The notes beneath the pieces were generated by a model, which saw only the letters and a program-made list of their open reading frames with translations, had not been told where the DNA came from and did not search any database. From assembly GCA_030544215.1 (NCBI GenBank), contig JARZZO010000001.1:38343670-38407669 (forward strand): DNA of 64,000 nt, written 5' to 3'. Both the position numbers and the translations under genes were made by a program. This document shows positions 1 to 8,786 of this stretch, piece after piece (position 1 is the first letter of the stretch; every line of letters starts with the position of its first letter). Source of the DNA: Zantedeschia hybrid cultivar (Eukaryota > Streptophyta > Magnoliopsida > Alismatales > Araceae).

Positions 1-225
1 CGAAGTACCCCGGTTCATCATCACATGACGAACTCCGAAAAACCCAAATAAAAATCTGAAAAATACAGAAAAATAATCAAATTGATCGTGATCATCATAT
101 GAACACTAATCTGTCATTTTTAATCGGATTAAACACAAGAACACGTACAATACGGGTTCTTCACACATAACGAGAAAACACGCATAACGGTGCCGTTTTA
201 CAACCGAACCTGGCTCTGATACCAC
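1..225 (-). mobile_element. CopA internal 5' leader (Ty1/copia type)
   Basis: This is the part of a minus-strand copia-type element that lies just inside its 5' LTR; the rest is beyond the left edge of the window. The only recognisable signal is the primer binding site at 207-224, read on the minus strand. No coding sequence is visible in these 225 bases. The assignment rests on the primer site directly abutting an LTR that begins at 226, and on similarity of that LTR to the copia-derived element at 38961-49035. Confidence 0.75.
207..224 (-). other. Primer binding site, initiator Met-tRNA type (CopA)
   Basis: On the minus strand the site begins TGGTATCAGAGCC, the classic complement of the 3' end of plant initiator Met-tRNA. 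One base separates it from the LTR end at 226. It would prime minus-strand DNA synthesis and fixes the element orientation as minus. Confidence 0.85.
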
Positions 226-1800
226 TGTGAGGAATCGCCAAGAACGCAGCGGAAATAAAAATGATTCCATTGTATCGGTTGCTGGGGTTGTAAAACGGAC
301 ATTAAAACTAACGGGAAGAACAGTTCTTCACCTTTGCGGGGTTTCGAATCTCCCGTGGATGATGCCGACTCGGTAATCGCGCACGCGCACGATCTCTAGA
401 GGTATCCACACGAGTTCCCGCAGCAGACGCGATTTCCTCCTCGACTTGAGTGCTCCGACCAGATCTCAGATCCACCATGCGCGGAGAGAGACGGATCCAC
501 TACGAGAAGGAGAAAGAGAGGAGAGAGAGAATCTGGGGAGTAAAATTCGTCCAACTAACTTTTAACCACTCCCCCTTGGCCCTCCTTATATAGAAATAAG
601 GATAAGCACGACAGTTAATCCTCATGATTATCCAAGAGTTTGGCCTTGGATAATTCTCCATAAAATCTTCATGTTTATCCTGCAGCTTTTCCCAAAAACC
701 CAAATAAGCATGAAATTTAACATCTCTCACCGTATGACGAGAACTCTTATGTGTGTGACCCTCTAGGCCCATATATCAGTCCGGTTGCAGGCCCATTAAA
801 CGTAGAACTGTTTCTTGAGTTTAATATTTATTAATTAACATTTAAACATCACATGTTAAATGATTAATTTAATAAACAAGGTAATTATCATCTGATGATC
901 AAATCACTTGGCCTTCTGATCATGAACAGCACCAAACACTACCTCATGATCCCAAAAGATATAAGGGATACTGTTCCCTTCAATTGAACATTTCCGTTTG
1001 CAGATACAGCACAGATATAATCCTTCACTCATGCAATGTCCCGATAACGCAAGGGTATGGTTTTATAGTCAAACCCTCTATCGCATTATCTAGATGGATT
1101 CCAGTACACAGTTAATATCTAGAAAGACATCTCTTTCATTAGACCCTGGCCAGGGATTTCTGTGTACACATCCATGGGACATTCTCTCTCCAGTCTTATA
1201 CCAAGAGTGAGTGATCCCTTGTTGTTCACTCAATTACCTTCGCAAGCTTTCCACTGTATCTGAAAGACCGATTATGGTGGACTTAATGGTTAAAGTCCAC
1301 GAGTCAGAGAATCAAGATACAATGGTCCACAAACAAGGTATCATTGGTGACTCAGGTCAAAGGACCAACTGTGCTACTGCAACGATTGAATTCCCTGGTT
1401 GACTAATAGGTATAATTACCATCCAGGAATTCTTATTTGGGTCTGTTCAGTGAACTCATTCTCTAATGAGCACCCACTTGTTTGTCTTAGTGTCACCACA
1501 CGAGTGAATGTGAGATCATTCACCCTCATCATATGAGCATACATAACTTGTGTCGATCTTATGGGATATTTAATGTCCATCTCAAATATCCTATGATCGA
1601 GAACTATTTAAGACAATTGCCTTAGGATATTGATCTCACTATCACGATCTCATCATGATTCAATATCCCATACATTTGTCTATGGACCTTCATTACGATA
1701 GTCGTTTGCGAGAACTATTAAATGAAGAAATAATTGCCTTTATTAATAATCTTGAACTAGAATGTACAATGATTGGCTTTGAGGCCACCCAATTCAAACA
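226..1800 (-). mobile_element. CopA LTR (5' LTR, minus strand), about 1.58 kb
   Basis: The LTR begins TGTGAGG next to the primer site and ends at TTCAAACA, so it has TG...CA ends. Several stretches (for example around 1370-1600) resemble the CopB LTR (around 40120-40360), so both belong to related copia subfamilies. A TATA-like box reads CTATATAAGG on the minus strand at 584-593. The right flank is a minisatellite unit of the TatN LTR, so CopA inserted there. The expected 5-bp target duplication would be TAAGG (1801-1805), but its partner is outside the window. The short open frames inside look spurious. Confidence 0.8.
584..593 (-). promoter_or_regulatory. TATA-like box of CopA LTR
   Basis: Minus-strand CTATATAAGG. 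It lies about 360 bp from the primer-side end of the LTR, which would place transcription start near 555-560. Confidence 0.5.
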
Positions 1801-2000
1801 TAAGGTGGCCTGGTTGGCCTTCCTGGGATGGTGGAAGGCGGCCTGGTTGGCCTTCCACGGGTGAGAGGAAGCGGAGATTGGTTAATGGGCCTGATTATTT
1901 AGTGGGTTGAATTATGTGAGAAAATGATGGGTTTGGTGATGATGGGTTAATGATGGACGGGGTTCATGACCAAAAGGGTGGTCCAAAATCAGTGTCTACA
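1801..2000 (-). mobile_element. TatN 3' LTR, U3 start (fragment)
   Basis: These 200 bp are nearly identical to the end of the LTR at about 23246-23446, including two hairpin minisatellite units and the terminal TGTCTACA. On the minus strand the LTR starts TGTAGACACTG at 2000. The purine tract just right of 2000 shows this is the 3' LTR. CopA at 226-1800 cuts it off; the rest should lie left of the window. Confidence 0.85.
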
Positions 2001-2012
2001 AATGCCCCTCCG
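2001..2012 (-). other. Polypurine tract of TatN
   Basis: The minus strand reads CGGAGGGGCATT immediately before the LTR start at 2000. This is the usual plus-strand primer position and confirms minus orientation and 3'-LTR identity. Confidence 0.7.
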
Positions 2013-2811
2013 GGACACCTGTTTTGCAGTGGAGTGGAACGGAATGATAAATAGGTGTTTCGGAAATCGAACCTGATTTTGGACAGCCCGAAGAAGAAAA
2101 GAGTTATATCCAAAGATGGTATGAGAGTACGGCAAATGCATGAAAGCTAGCTATTTGAGTTGCAAGAGTGGTTTAAGAAAAGGGACATAGTTCAGTACTA
2201 GAGAATCACAGTCCGTGGGACCCTCGGGTGCTGGAACCGCGAAGCCTTGGCACACCAGAATGCAGCGATCTGGTCCAAGGGGATCTCGAGCATGAAAGAT
2301 AGAGGAGTATGACTTGAAATGGTCTCGACACAATGGGCGCGCGGTGGCCTGGCGCATCATGTGATCGCCAAGTGAGAGCATCTCAAGCACACGTATTGGA
2401 AAAAAGGATGAGGTCTTGCAATTCAAAGAGTTAACAGACAAACAATTGTCAGGCTCACAGATCAACAATGGATTAAGCAGAGTGGAAAATTATGGTCATT
2501 GCCCCTAGGGCGGTAATGGTGGATGATCGTTATGCAAATGCATGCTGGTTTAAAATTAACAAACAAATTCCTAATGCAAACAGGAGGAATTTATTGGCCA
2601 ATCGAATAACTTGGAGAATATAGACTCCTCATTGTTTTGTTTAAAGAGGAACTCAGAGTCTATACGCCTGAAGTTATTAGCCTCCTGTATCTTCAATCCT
2701 ACTTGCTTCAGATTCCCTGTAGCTGCAAGAACGCACATTAGTAAATGTAAATAATCAATGATCCATAGTATCTTAATGACAAGCTGCAAGGAAGCGAGGG
2801 ACAAAGGTCCC

Positions 2812-2893
2812 TGTCGAGTCGAAGCCAGCACGGAAGATATGGTCATTCTCAAAGTAGAATGCCAATCCGGCTGCTTTTGGCTTCGACTCGACA
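2812..2893. repeat. Perfect 16-bp inverted repeat with 50-bp loop
   Basis: The arm TGTCGAGTCGAAGCCA at 2812-2827 is matched exactly by its reverse complement at 2878-2893. It lies in the non-coding 3' part of TatN. Its function is unknown; it could be an RNA hairpin or a remnant of a small inserted element. Confidence 0.8.
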
Positions 2894-3024
2894 GCAAAAG
2901 TGTCCGCCTTTTGGACAGAATCCTTTTTCTGTATGCACAAAAATAAAGGGGAAGCAGTTAGTAGTATCTGTTTTCGGCCCCTTGCCCAAAATAGAGCAAC
3001 TACCTTTTTTCTAGCCTTCGCATA

Positions 3025-3029
3025 GGGTC
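3025..3029. repeat. Target site duplication of TatI, left copy (GGGTC)
   Basis: GGGTC before the LTR start TGTAGACA is repeated at 16103-16107. The match can be extended to ATAGGGTC because the 3' LTR ends in CTATA, so the exact 3' boundary is uncertain by up to 3 bp. Confidence 0.65.
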
Positions 3030-3220
3030 TGTAGACAAGCTAATTTTGACGTCATTTTGAGTAAATTTCATATTATATAATAATGCCTCAGAATGGTCTG
3101 ATATTTAATCATTGATTAATTTTTATTGATCTTTTTGAGTGTCGGGTTTAACAGACATGTTTAAGTTAATCAATTAAATTGATTTTAGCTCAAATTTCAG
3201 TTAAAATATTCAGAATTCTA

Positions 3221-3515
3221 AAAGGCGTCGACCCATGTGGACGCCATTTAGAGTTTATTCCTATTTTAACGTTTAAATTTGAATTTTAATCAATTGATTA
3301 ATTAGCTAAAAGGCGTCTTTAAGGGTCGACGCGTTTTAGGTTTCCTAGGCTATTTTAACTTCTCTTCCGGATGTTTATCCTTATCTTAATAGTGTAAAAG
3401 ACGTCTACATACGTGGACGCGTTTTAGCTAATAAAGATAAAGATAAGTTTTCCCGGATATTTATCCTTATCTTAAATTAATCTGAAAGGCGTCAGCCAAG
3501 GTGGATGCGTTTTAG
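3221..3515. repeat. Four GGCGTC/GACGC palindromic modules, ~88-bp spacing
   Basis: The modules start at 3221, 3308, 3396 and 3484. Each reads roughly AAAGGCGTC, then 10-14 bases, then GACGC followed by CATTTA or GTTTTAG, so A/T flanks extend the palindrome. Between them, segments with TTTATCCTTATCTTA recur at about 3375 and 3460. The same arrangement is in the 3' LTR (14965-15260). Similar modules occur in the chromovirus LTRs of this window. Confidence 0.8.
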
Positions 3516-3612
3516 ATAATTACAGATAAAGATGAATTAATCAGTATTTATCTGTCGGTTAAGATAGATAAATCCTAGATTTTTCTATGTTAATCACGAA
3601 CGCAGAAAAAGC

Positions 3613-3623
3613 CTATAAATACC
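3613..3623 (+). promoter_or_regulatory. TATA box of TatI 5' LTR
   Basis: CTATAAATACC, repeated identically at 15357-15367 in the 3' LTR. It is an excellent match to a plant TATA box, and transcription would start near 3645-3650. Confidence 0.7.
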
Positions 3624-3718
3624 TTGCACCTTGAAGAGGTTAAAAAAAAGTCATAGTTGAAAGCCATTAAGAGAGCGTTATTATAGCGAGTTGAAGATCG
3701 GAGCAACAACGTCGGAAC

Positions 3719-3917
3719 TCCGAAACTCAACTCAACTCAACTTAACGAACCTAAGGTTGTCCCGGCTAGATTCCGAAAGCGTTGTGAGAGAAAACCCTAG
3801 AGAATAACGGTGGAAACTGAACTGAAACTAGGATCCTTTCCCTGAGCGAAATTGTGGTTTAATCCAATTCAAATAACTCAACAAGGAACCCTAAAATCAC
3901 GTTAAGCATCCACTTGT
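3719..3917 (+). other. TatI gag leader
   Basis: About 200 bp between the end of LTR similarity and the gag frame. No primer binding site for any tRNA that I recognise is present, unlike the other elements here. The sequence contains a short CAACT repeat near 3725-3740. Confidence 0.5.
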
Positions 3918-5465
3918 TTGATTAATCTCTGCACAACTTGTTTGATTAAATCTTTGAAAAGGGAATCTAACATCATGTTGCTGCGATCAGGCAGGGACTT
4001 GAGTATGGCTCAAGACGCCATCATCAACTACGAGGGAGATGCTAATGCCCCTCGCGATTCAGACTTCAACTATGAGAACGGGAGAGATGCTGATGCCTCC
4101 CGTAATTCTGTCCCCATTTCGGTTCGACATGATGGGAATGTCCGGACTCCTCTTTTTCATCCACAGGATCGATATCCTGATCTTCCCCCGCATGAATATG
4201 CGATCCCTAATCCCGATCTAGAGGGGGACATGAATCAGAATGATCCCTCATCCTCCGATCCTATGGATCTCGTCAATGCTCTGGGAGTTCTTGCCTCCCG
4301 ACTGGACCCTCAGCAGTTCGAGGCGATCCAGTCTATCTTGAAGGGGAAGGCACCCATGCAGCCTGCTGAGCCGAACCCTATGGCTCCTCCTGTTGTTACT
4401 CAACAACCTCCTCTTCCTCCTCCTTACATCCATCAGGCCATGGAGGGCCTTCATATTACTTCTCGGCCAGCTGGGCCACCACTTTCATCATCTAGGCAAC
4501 CGGCTAGACCGCAAACGCCTATTTACCAAAATGCCCTCGGGCATGGCGGAAGCTCTGCCGGACCTCCTCTTTATTGTCCTCCCTGTCCAACGTACTCTAG
4601 GCAGCAGGCCTATCAAGTACTTCCACCTCCTCCTCCTCCCCAAGCAGATCTGACCACGCAAGCGTTGCTGGCCAAGATGGAGCGCATGGATGAGCAGTTC
4701 AACAACCTCCAGAAGATGATGGGGGTTAAAGCTGTGCCAGAAATCAGTTTACCAAGCCTGCCAGTATTCCATCTGCCACCCTCTGAAATGCCAGTGTACC
4801 GGAAGTACAACGGTACTGGTAACCCCTTCACACATCTGAAGGAGTTCATGTACGAATCATCTTTCTGGCAGAACGACAAGAGGTCGTTGGCCTTCTTGTT
4901 CAGGAGATCTCTAGAGGGACCAGCCCTCGAGTGGTTCTTTTATCTGAAACCCTCCGAAGTAGAGGATTACGGTATCGTTTCACGCAAATTTATCCAACGA
5001 TACCAGGACAGAGTTGCACCCTCCTTGTCTATCACGGACCTCATTGCAGAAAAGATGAAACCGGATGAGGAGTTTGTCAGTTTTGCTGACAGGTGGCGGG
5101 GCCTGGCTGAAAAGGTGAAAGATCACTTGTCCGAATCTGAACAAGTGAAAATGTTAATTTCTAATGCCACGCCCCAGTTCAAGCTAGTCCTCTCCTTGAA
5201 CAATTTGACTAACATGGCAGAGCTCTATGAAAGAGCACGGTACTGCCAGAATGCCTTCAAGGACGCTACGTTCTCTAGCGTCTTTGATCCTCACAGACCT
5301 AGCAGGCCTCCACCTCGGAAGCCTGCAGTGCCAAATTCTCCCAGCACAGGTCCGACTACTGAGGGCACGCTCTCTCACGAGCAAGTCAGTACCATGAACA
5401 ATAACTCGCCCCAGTTCGTGAGGAACCAGCAGCAGTACCAGAGGCCACCACAGCCAAACCAGTAG
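3918..5465 (+). pseudogene. gag: TatI gag polyprotein, N-terminal part
   Basis: This encodes the capsid-forming Gag of a Tat element. Residues about 285-440 carry the plant retrotransposon gag domain (PF03732-like), with LAFLFRRSLEGPALEWF and the conserved EKMKPDEEFVSFADRWR stretch. The N-terminal 270 residues are proline-rich and low in complexity. It aligns well in character with the TatN gag at 19306-20685. The frame ends at a TAG at 5463-5465 in a glutamine-rich linker; two more TAGs follow in the same frame at 5541 and 5592, all most simply explained by CAG to TAG changes. The true start is uncertain; Met at 3975 (MLLRSG) is an alternative. Confidence 0.85.
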
Positions 5466-5732
5466 GGGTACAGGCAGCAGCAGAACCCCCATTACCAACA
5501 GCAGTACCAGCGGCCCCAGCAGCCGAATCAGAACCAGCAATAGCTACAACAACAGCCGCAACGGCAACAGCAGTACCAGCAACCCCAGCAGTAGCAGTAT
5601 CAGCAGCAACAGCCACAGTACCAGCCGCGCGCACCGCCGGCGTACCACAATGTCCCTCCTCCTGGTGACTACAACCAGCAGAGGAGACCTCCAGGCCCGA
5701 AAAGGGCAGAATACCCGGCCCTCCCAGAATCC
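5466..5732 (+). pseudogene. gag: TatI gag glutamine-rich linker with in-frame stops
   Basis: Same frame as the upstream and downstream gag segments. It is dominated by CAG/CAA/CCA codons (Gln/Pro-rich) and holds TAG codons at 5541-5543 and 5592-5594. The linker is part of one original open frame from gag into the zinc-finger segment, not a real intergenic gap. Confidence 0.7.
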
Positions 5733-7010
5733 TTGGCGGATATCTTCAGCGCTTTAATGGCAGCTAATGCCTTAGTTTTGCCAAGGGAGAAGGCCATCTG
5801 GCCTCAAAATGCCGATACGTCCAGGTATTGCTACTTCCATAGGCAACCTGGGCATACCATTGACACCTGCTTCCAGTTCAGAGATTATATTCATGATCTC
5901 AACGAGCAGGGCGGCATAGACTGGGAGGAGATGAAAAAGTACATATCAGCCCTGAAGGCGAGGAGACCGCAGCAGCAGCAGCAACAAGCAAGACCACCGG
6001 CACAAGCAGCAGCACCACCCAACATGGGCATAGTGCAGAATCCACTCCCGGAGCACCAGAACCAAAACCAAGTTGCTCCCATTCTGACGAATAGCCAGTC
6101 TGAGGCTAGTCGTGGGCAGCAGTGGAGAGTAGAGGACTCTTCCTCTCTTTGTTCAACGGGTCACGTTCAAAGTACCGCAGAGCGACCACCACGCCGCACC
6201 ATCCACATACCCAGACCACAACCCATTACTATCACCCCTCTACCCACACCCACATATCACTCGCCCGCACCCAATAACCCATTACCACTACCCACCTTCC
6301 TTAGACCCATTACGCCCCGCACTCCTACGCCTCCATCATATAACCCCCCACAAACCAATAACGTGCCCCTCCTACCATCTAGGCCACTATTACGCGTACA
6401 ATTTCCTACTTCACCCGCTACCACCACCACCTACCCAGATATGCCCTTACCATCTAGACCGCTATTACGCGTACCATTACCCACTTCACCAACCACTTAC
6501 CCATCCACCATCCAACCCTCTAGGCCTCTAATCCGCACCGCGCCATCACCACCTAGCCCTACGCCATCACCTACATACCAACCCTCTACGCCATCCGCAC
6601 CATCCAACCCTGCGGTACTTAAGGTGTCACCCGGATCCTCCATGGTTGAGGAACATGCGCTCCGGAGTGGAAGGATTTTCAACAATGTCTTTCCTCAGTC
6701 TACAGTTAGAGATGGCCCATCACAGCCGACTGAGGAAGCCCACAATGAAGAGAGTGCACCAGGCACTCAATACGACTTATTGAAACACCTGGATCGGACA
6801 CCGGCACGGATCACTATACTCGAACTGATCAAAAGATCCAAGAGTCACCAAGAAGCTTTAATGGAATATCTGCAGAAGGTGATGGTCAATGAAGACGTGC
6901 CGGTAGAGAAAATTGCAGCACTACTAGTTCCTCAGGGGGATCAGCCCTCCATTACATTTCATACATCGGAACTAGCACCGCCGGCAGCCAGAAGCATGGC
7001 TTTGAGTTAA
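5733..7010 (+). pseudogene. gag: TatI gag C-terminal part and protease leader
   Basis: It continues the gag frame. Residues about 31-46 contain a CxxH...GH...C cluster (CYFHRQPGHTIDTC) like the zinc-binding motif of Ogre-type Gag. A long Pro/Thr/Ser-rich linker follows. Near the end is the conserved pre-protease block YDLLKHLDRTPARI, with a close equivalent in TatN (ILQHLGRTPAKI). The frame stops at a TAA at 7008-7010, just before the protease, which reads on in another frame, so a one-base indel probably lies between about 7000 and 7018. Confidence 0.78.
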
Positions 7011-7017
7011 GAAGGCC

Positions 7018-8580
7018 GTGGATGCATGCCTGGTTGATACAGGGGCTTCGATCAATGTTTTACCTCCGAAGACCCTAGAGCTGTGCGGTGTGCCCAAAGA
7101 AAAATGGCTGCCCAGCCCCATCTCAGTGACAGCATATGACAATTCTACCCGTTCCCCTCTGGGAATGGTCTATTTAAAGGTGGAGCTGGGCCCTGTAAGT
7201 CATGCAGAGGTCGAATTTCACATCCTGGAAATCGACCCTTCTATAAATGCCATTTTAGGTCGTCCTTATATCAAAACTCTTGAGGCGATTCCCTCTACGA
7301 ATCACCAATGCCTCAAATTCCCTTACAAAGGACGAATTATTAAAGTGACGAGCATGCCGATCCTTGCTGCTGCTCATACCTTGAACATTAAGTCTGCTGT
7401 TTTACCTGGCCGACAACCTTTTCTGTCGGTATTACAGGTCTATCGTCCAGTGGCTGATCCTCTAAAAGCCACCACTATTTCTCCATACCCGTTAGATGCT
7501 ATCAAAAGGGGGAAGTGCATGAGTACCCCAGGATGGAGGATTATGATGAAGAACGGCTACGAGCCTGGAAGAGGTCTGGGCACACAGTTGCAAGGCAGGA
7601 CCACTCCTGTCAGAAATCATCGAGCAGCACCTGGAAGTGGTCTGGGCTATATGCCAATAAAACTGAAACAAGATCTGGTTCAGAAAGCAGAAATCGAAGA
7701 AGATCCGAAGATCTGGGAGGCAATGTCTACACCACCCAAAGAAGGCCGAGATCCCCTAACATGGACTCTGTGTACGCACTTTGTGAAAGGGCCCATACTT
7801 AGCTATGACAATACGGTAGTCATTACTTCCTGTTTTGACTTCCATGATATATATGGGAGGGACTTGGCCAGACATTGCTCTGAACTACTTACGTACCAAT
7901 CCTTGGAGGCTCTGCGGCCTATGAAAAGGAGGAAATTTCATGATCCTGAATGTGAATGGTACAGGTGGTTCGACCTGAGAGACCTCTATATTACACTGAA
8001 CAGACTATTCTTGGATCCTGCAGAACCTAAGTGGCCGCCGCAGATTGATGAGCTGATTGAAAGCCCTGGTGCCATATTTGACAAGCGGATACTGCTGTCT
8101 GAAGAGACTGACGAAGGGGAGCCAAATGACCCCTATGAAGCTGGTTACACTACAGATCTGCTCTGGAGGGGGACATATCCTTCACATGTCTTCATGCTCC
8201 ATACTCTTTTTCGTACACTACTCTTGACCCCGGCTTGGTCGCGGGTCATAATTGAAGATATTCCACGGGCTCCGCCCGTCATGATTACTCTGTCCCCTCG
8301 GGACCTTATTCCACAACCTCCTCTCGATCTAGAGAGGTTGTATAATTTGATCTGGGACATATTACTATATGATCCCCCTAATCCTTTGGCCTTGGTGCCA
8401 CTTCCTCCGTCTGATTCTCCTCCCATTTGTATTCACTCCTGCTTTATGTTTAATTCTTTCATTGTCAAAAAAAAAACGCCAATTTGGCAACAAATTCTTC
8501 CCAAATCCTCATCGAGGAAACATCTTACTTGTCCGATTGCACCCCGCCGCGCGGGTCCTTCGGTCAAGATTCTCTTCTAG
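7018..8580 (+). pseudogene. pro: TatI aspartic protease and G-patch segment
   Basis: The frame opens at a GTG and encodes the retroviral-type aspartic protease with active-site motif DTGAS at residues 7-11 and the flap-side motif ILGRPYI near residue 80. A G-patch-like motif follows at about residues 175-200 (GYEPGRGLGTQLQG). The last 300 residues match no domain I recognise; in Ogre elements an intron occurs between protease and RT. This segment is in a different frame from gag and RT. It stops at TAG 8578-8580, but the RT frame is already open from 8484, so the frame likely switches at the ten-A run at 8467-8476. Confidence 0.8.
8467..8476 (+). repeat. A10 run at the protease-to-RT frame change
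   Basis: Ten adenines lie where the protease/G-patch frame overlaps the RT frame. A -1 shift here would join the two. Either a one-base replication slip or ribosomal slippage on an A-rich heptamer would fit. Confidence 0.6.
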
Positions 8581-8786
8581 ATTTACTCTGTCCCTCCCCT
8601 CGGGAGGATTCTCTTGTATTTCCACTTGTATCCCAGGATTTTCATTCTCCTTCATCTTCATTAGGTTATAATAGGTAGTCTAGTTTTAGTCAGATTAGTC
8701 AAGTTAGGAAGTCTAGGAAGCCTAAGGGTAGGCGAATTCCAGATAGATACCTCCAGGACTTAGCTGATAAGTGCTCTTCTTGTTCT
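8484..8786 (+). pseudogene. TatI pol segment upstream of RT
   Basis: This continues upstream the RT frame that opens again at 8787, broken by one TAG at 8676-8678. It encodes a Ser-rich stretch followed by a basic stretch (VRKSRKPKGRRIPDRYLQDL) that runs straight into the RT frame. Because it is in frame with RT it looks like genuine polyprotein rather than spacer, although part of it could be the retained intron known from Ogre elements. Confidence 0.5.

Larger units (their letters stand above)
2013..3029 (-). mobile_element. TatN internal region, 3' non-coding part
   Basis: About 1 kb between the TatN polypurine tract and the TatI insertion at 3030. Minus-strand open frames at 2151-2468 and 2571-2897 show no recognisable domain, and I do not call them genes. 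The region contains a perfect 16-bp inverted repeat (arms 2812-2827 and 2878-2893). No RT, RNase H or integrase remnant is visible, which is the main reason to regard TatN as non-autonomous. The segment continues on the far side of TatI at 16108. Confidence 0.65.
3030..3718 (+). mobile_element. TatI 5' LTR, part matching the 3' LTR
   Basis: It matches 14774-15462 almost base for base, then similarity stops abruptly, while the 3' LTR continues for another 640 bp. The matching part holds four GGCGTC...GACGC palindromic modules about 88 bp apart (3221, 3308, 3396, 3484) and a TATA box. The lost part should include most of U5, and no primer binding site is recognisable downstream. A deletion fusing the LTR with the gag leader is the simplest reading. 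Confidence 0.75.

Noticed and set aside
207..224. tRNA-like matches (also at 23751, 26296, 32686, 46973, 55143)
   Set aside because: They are 12-18 base primer binding sites complementary to tRNA 3' ends, not tRNA genes.
2151..2897. Minus-strand open frames of 105 and 108 codons as possible TatN pol remnants
   Set aside because: No RT, RNase H or integrase motif could be found in them.
4613..6685. Minus-strand open frames opposite TatI gag
   Set aside because: Shadows of the Pro/Gln-rich gag coding strand.
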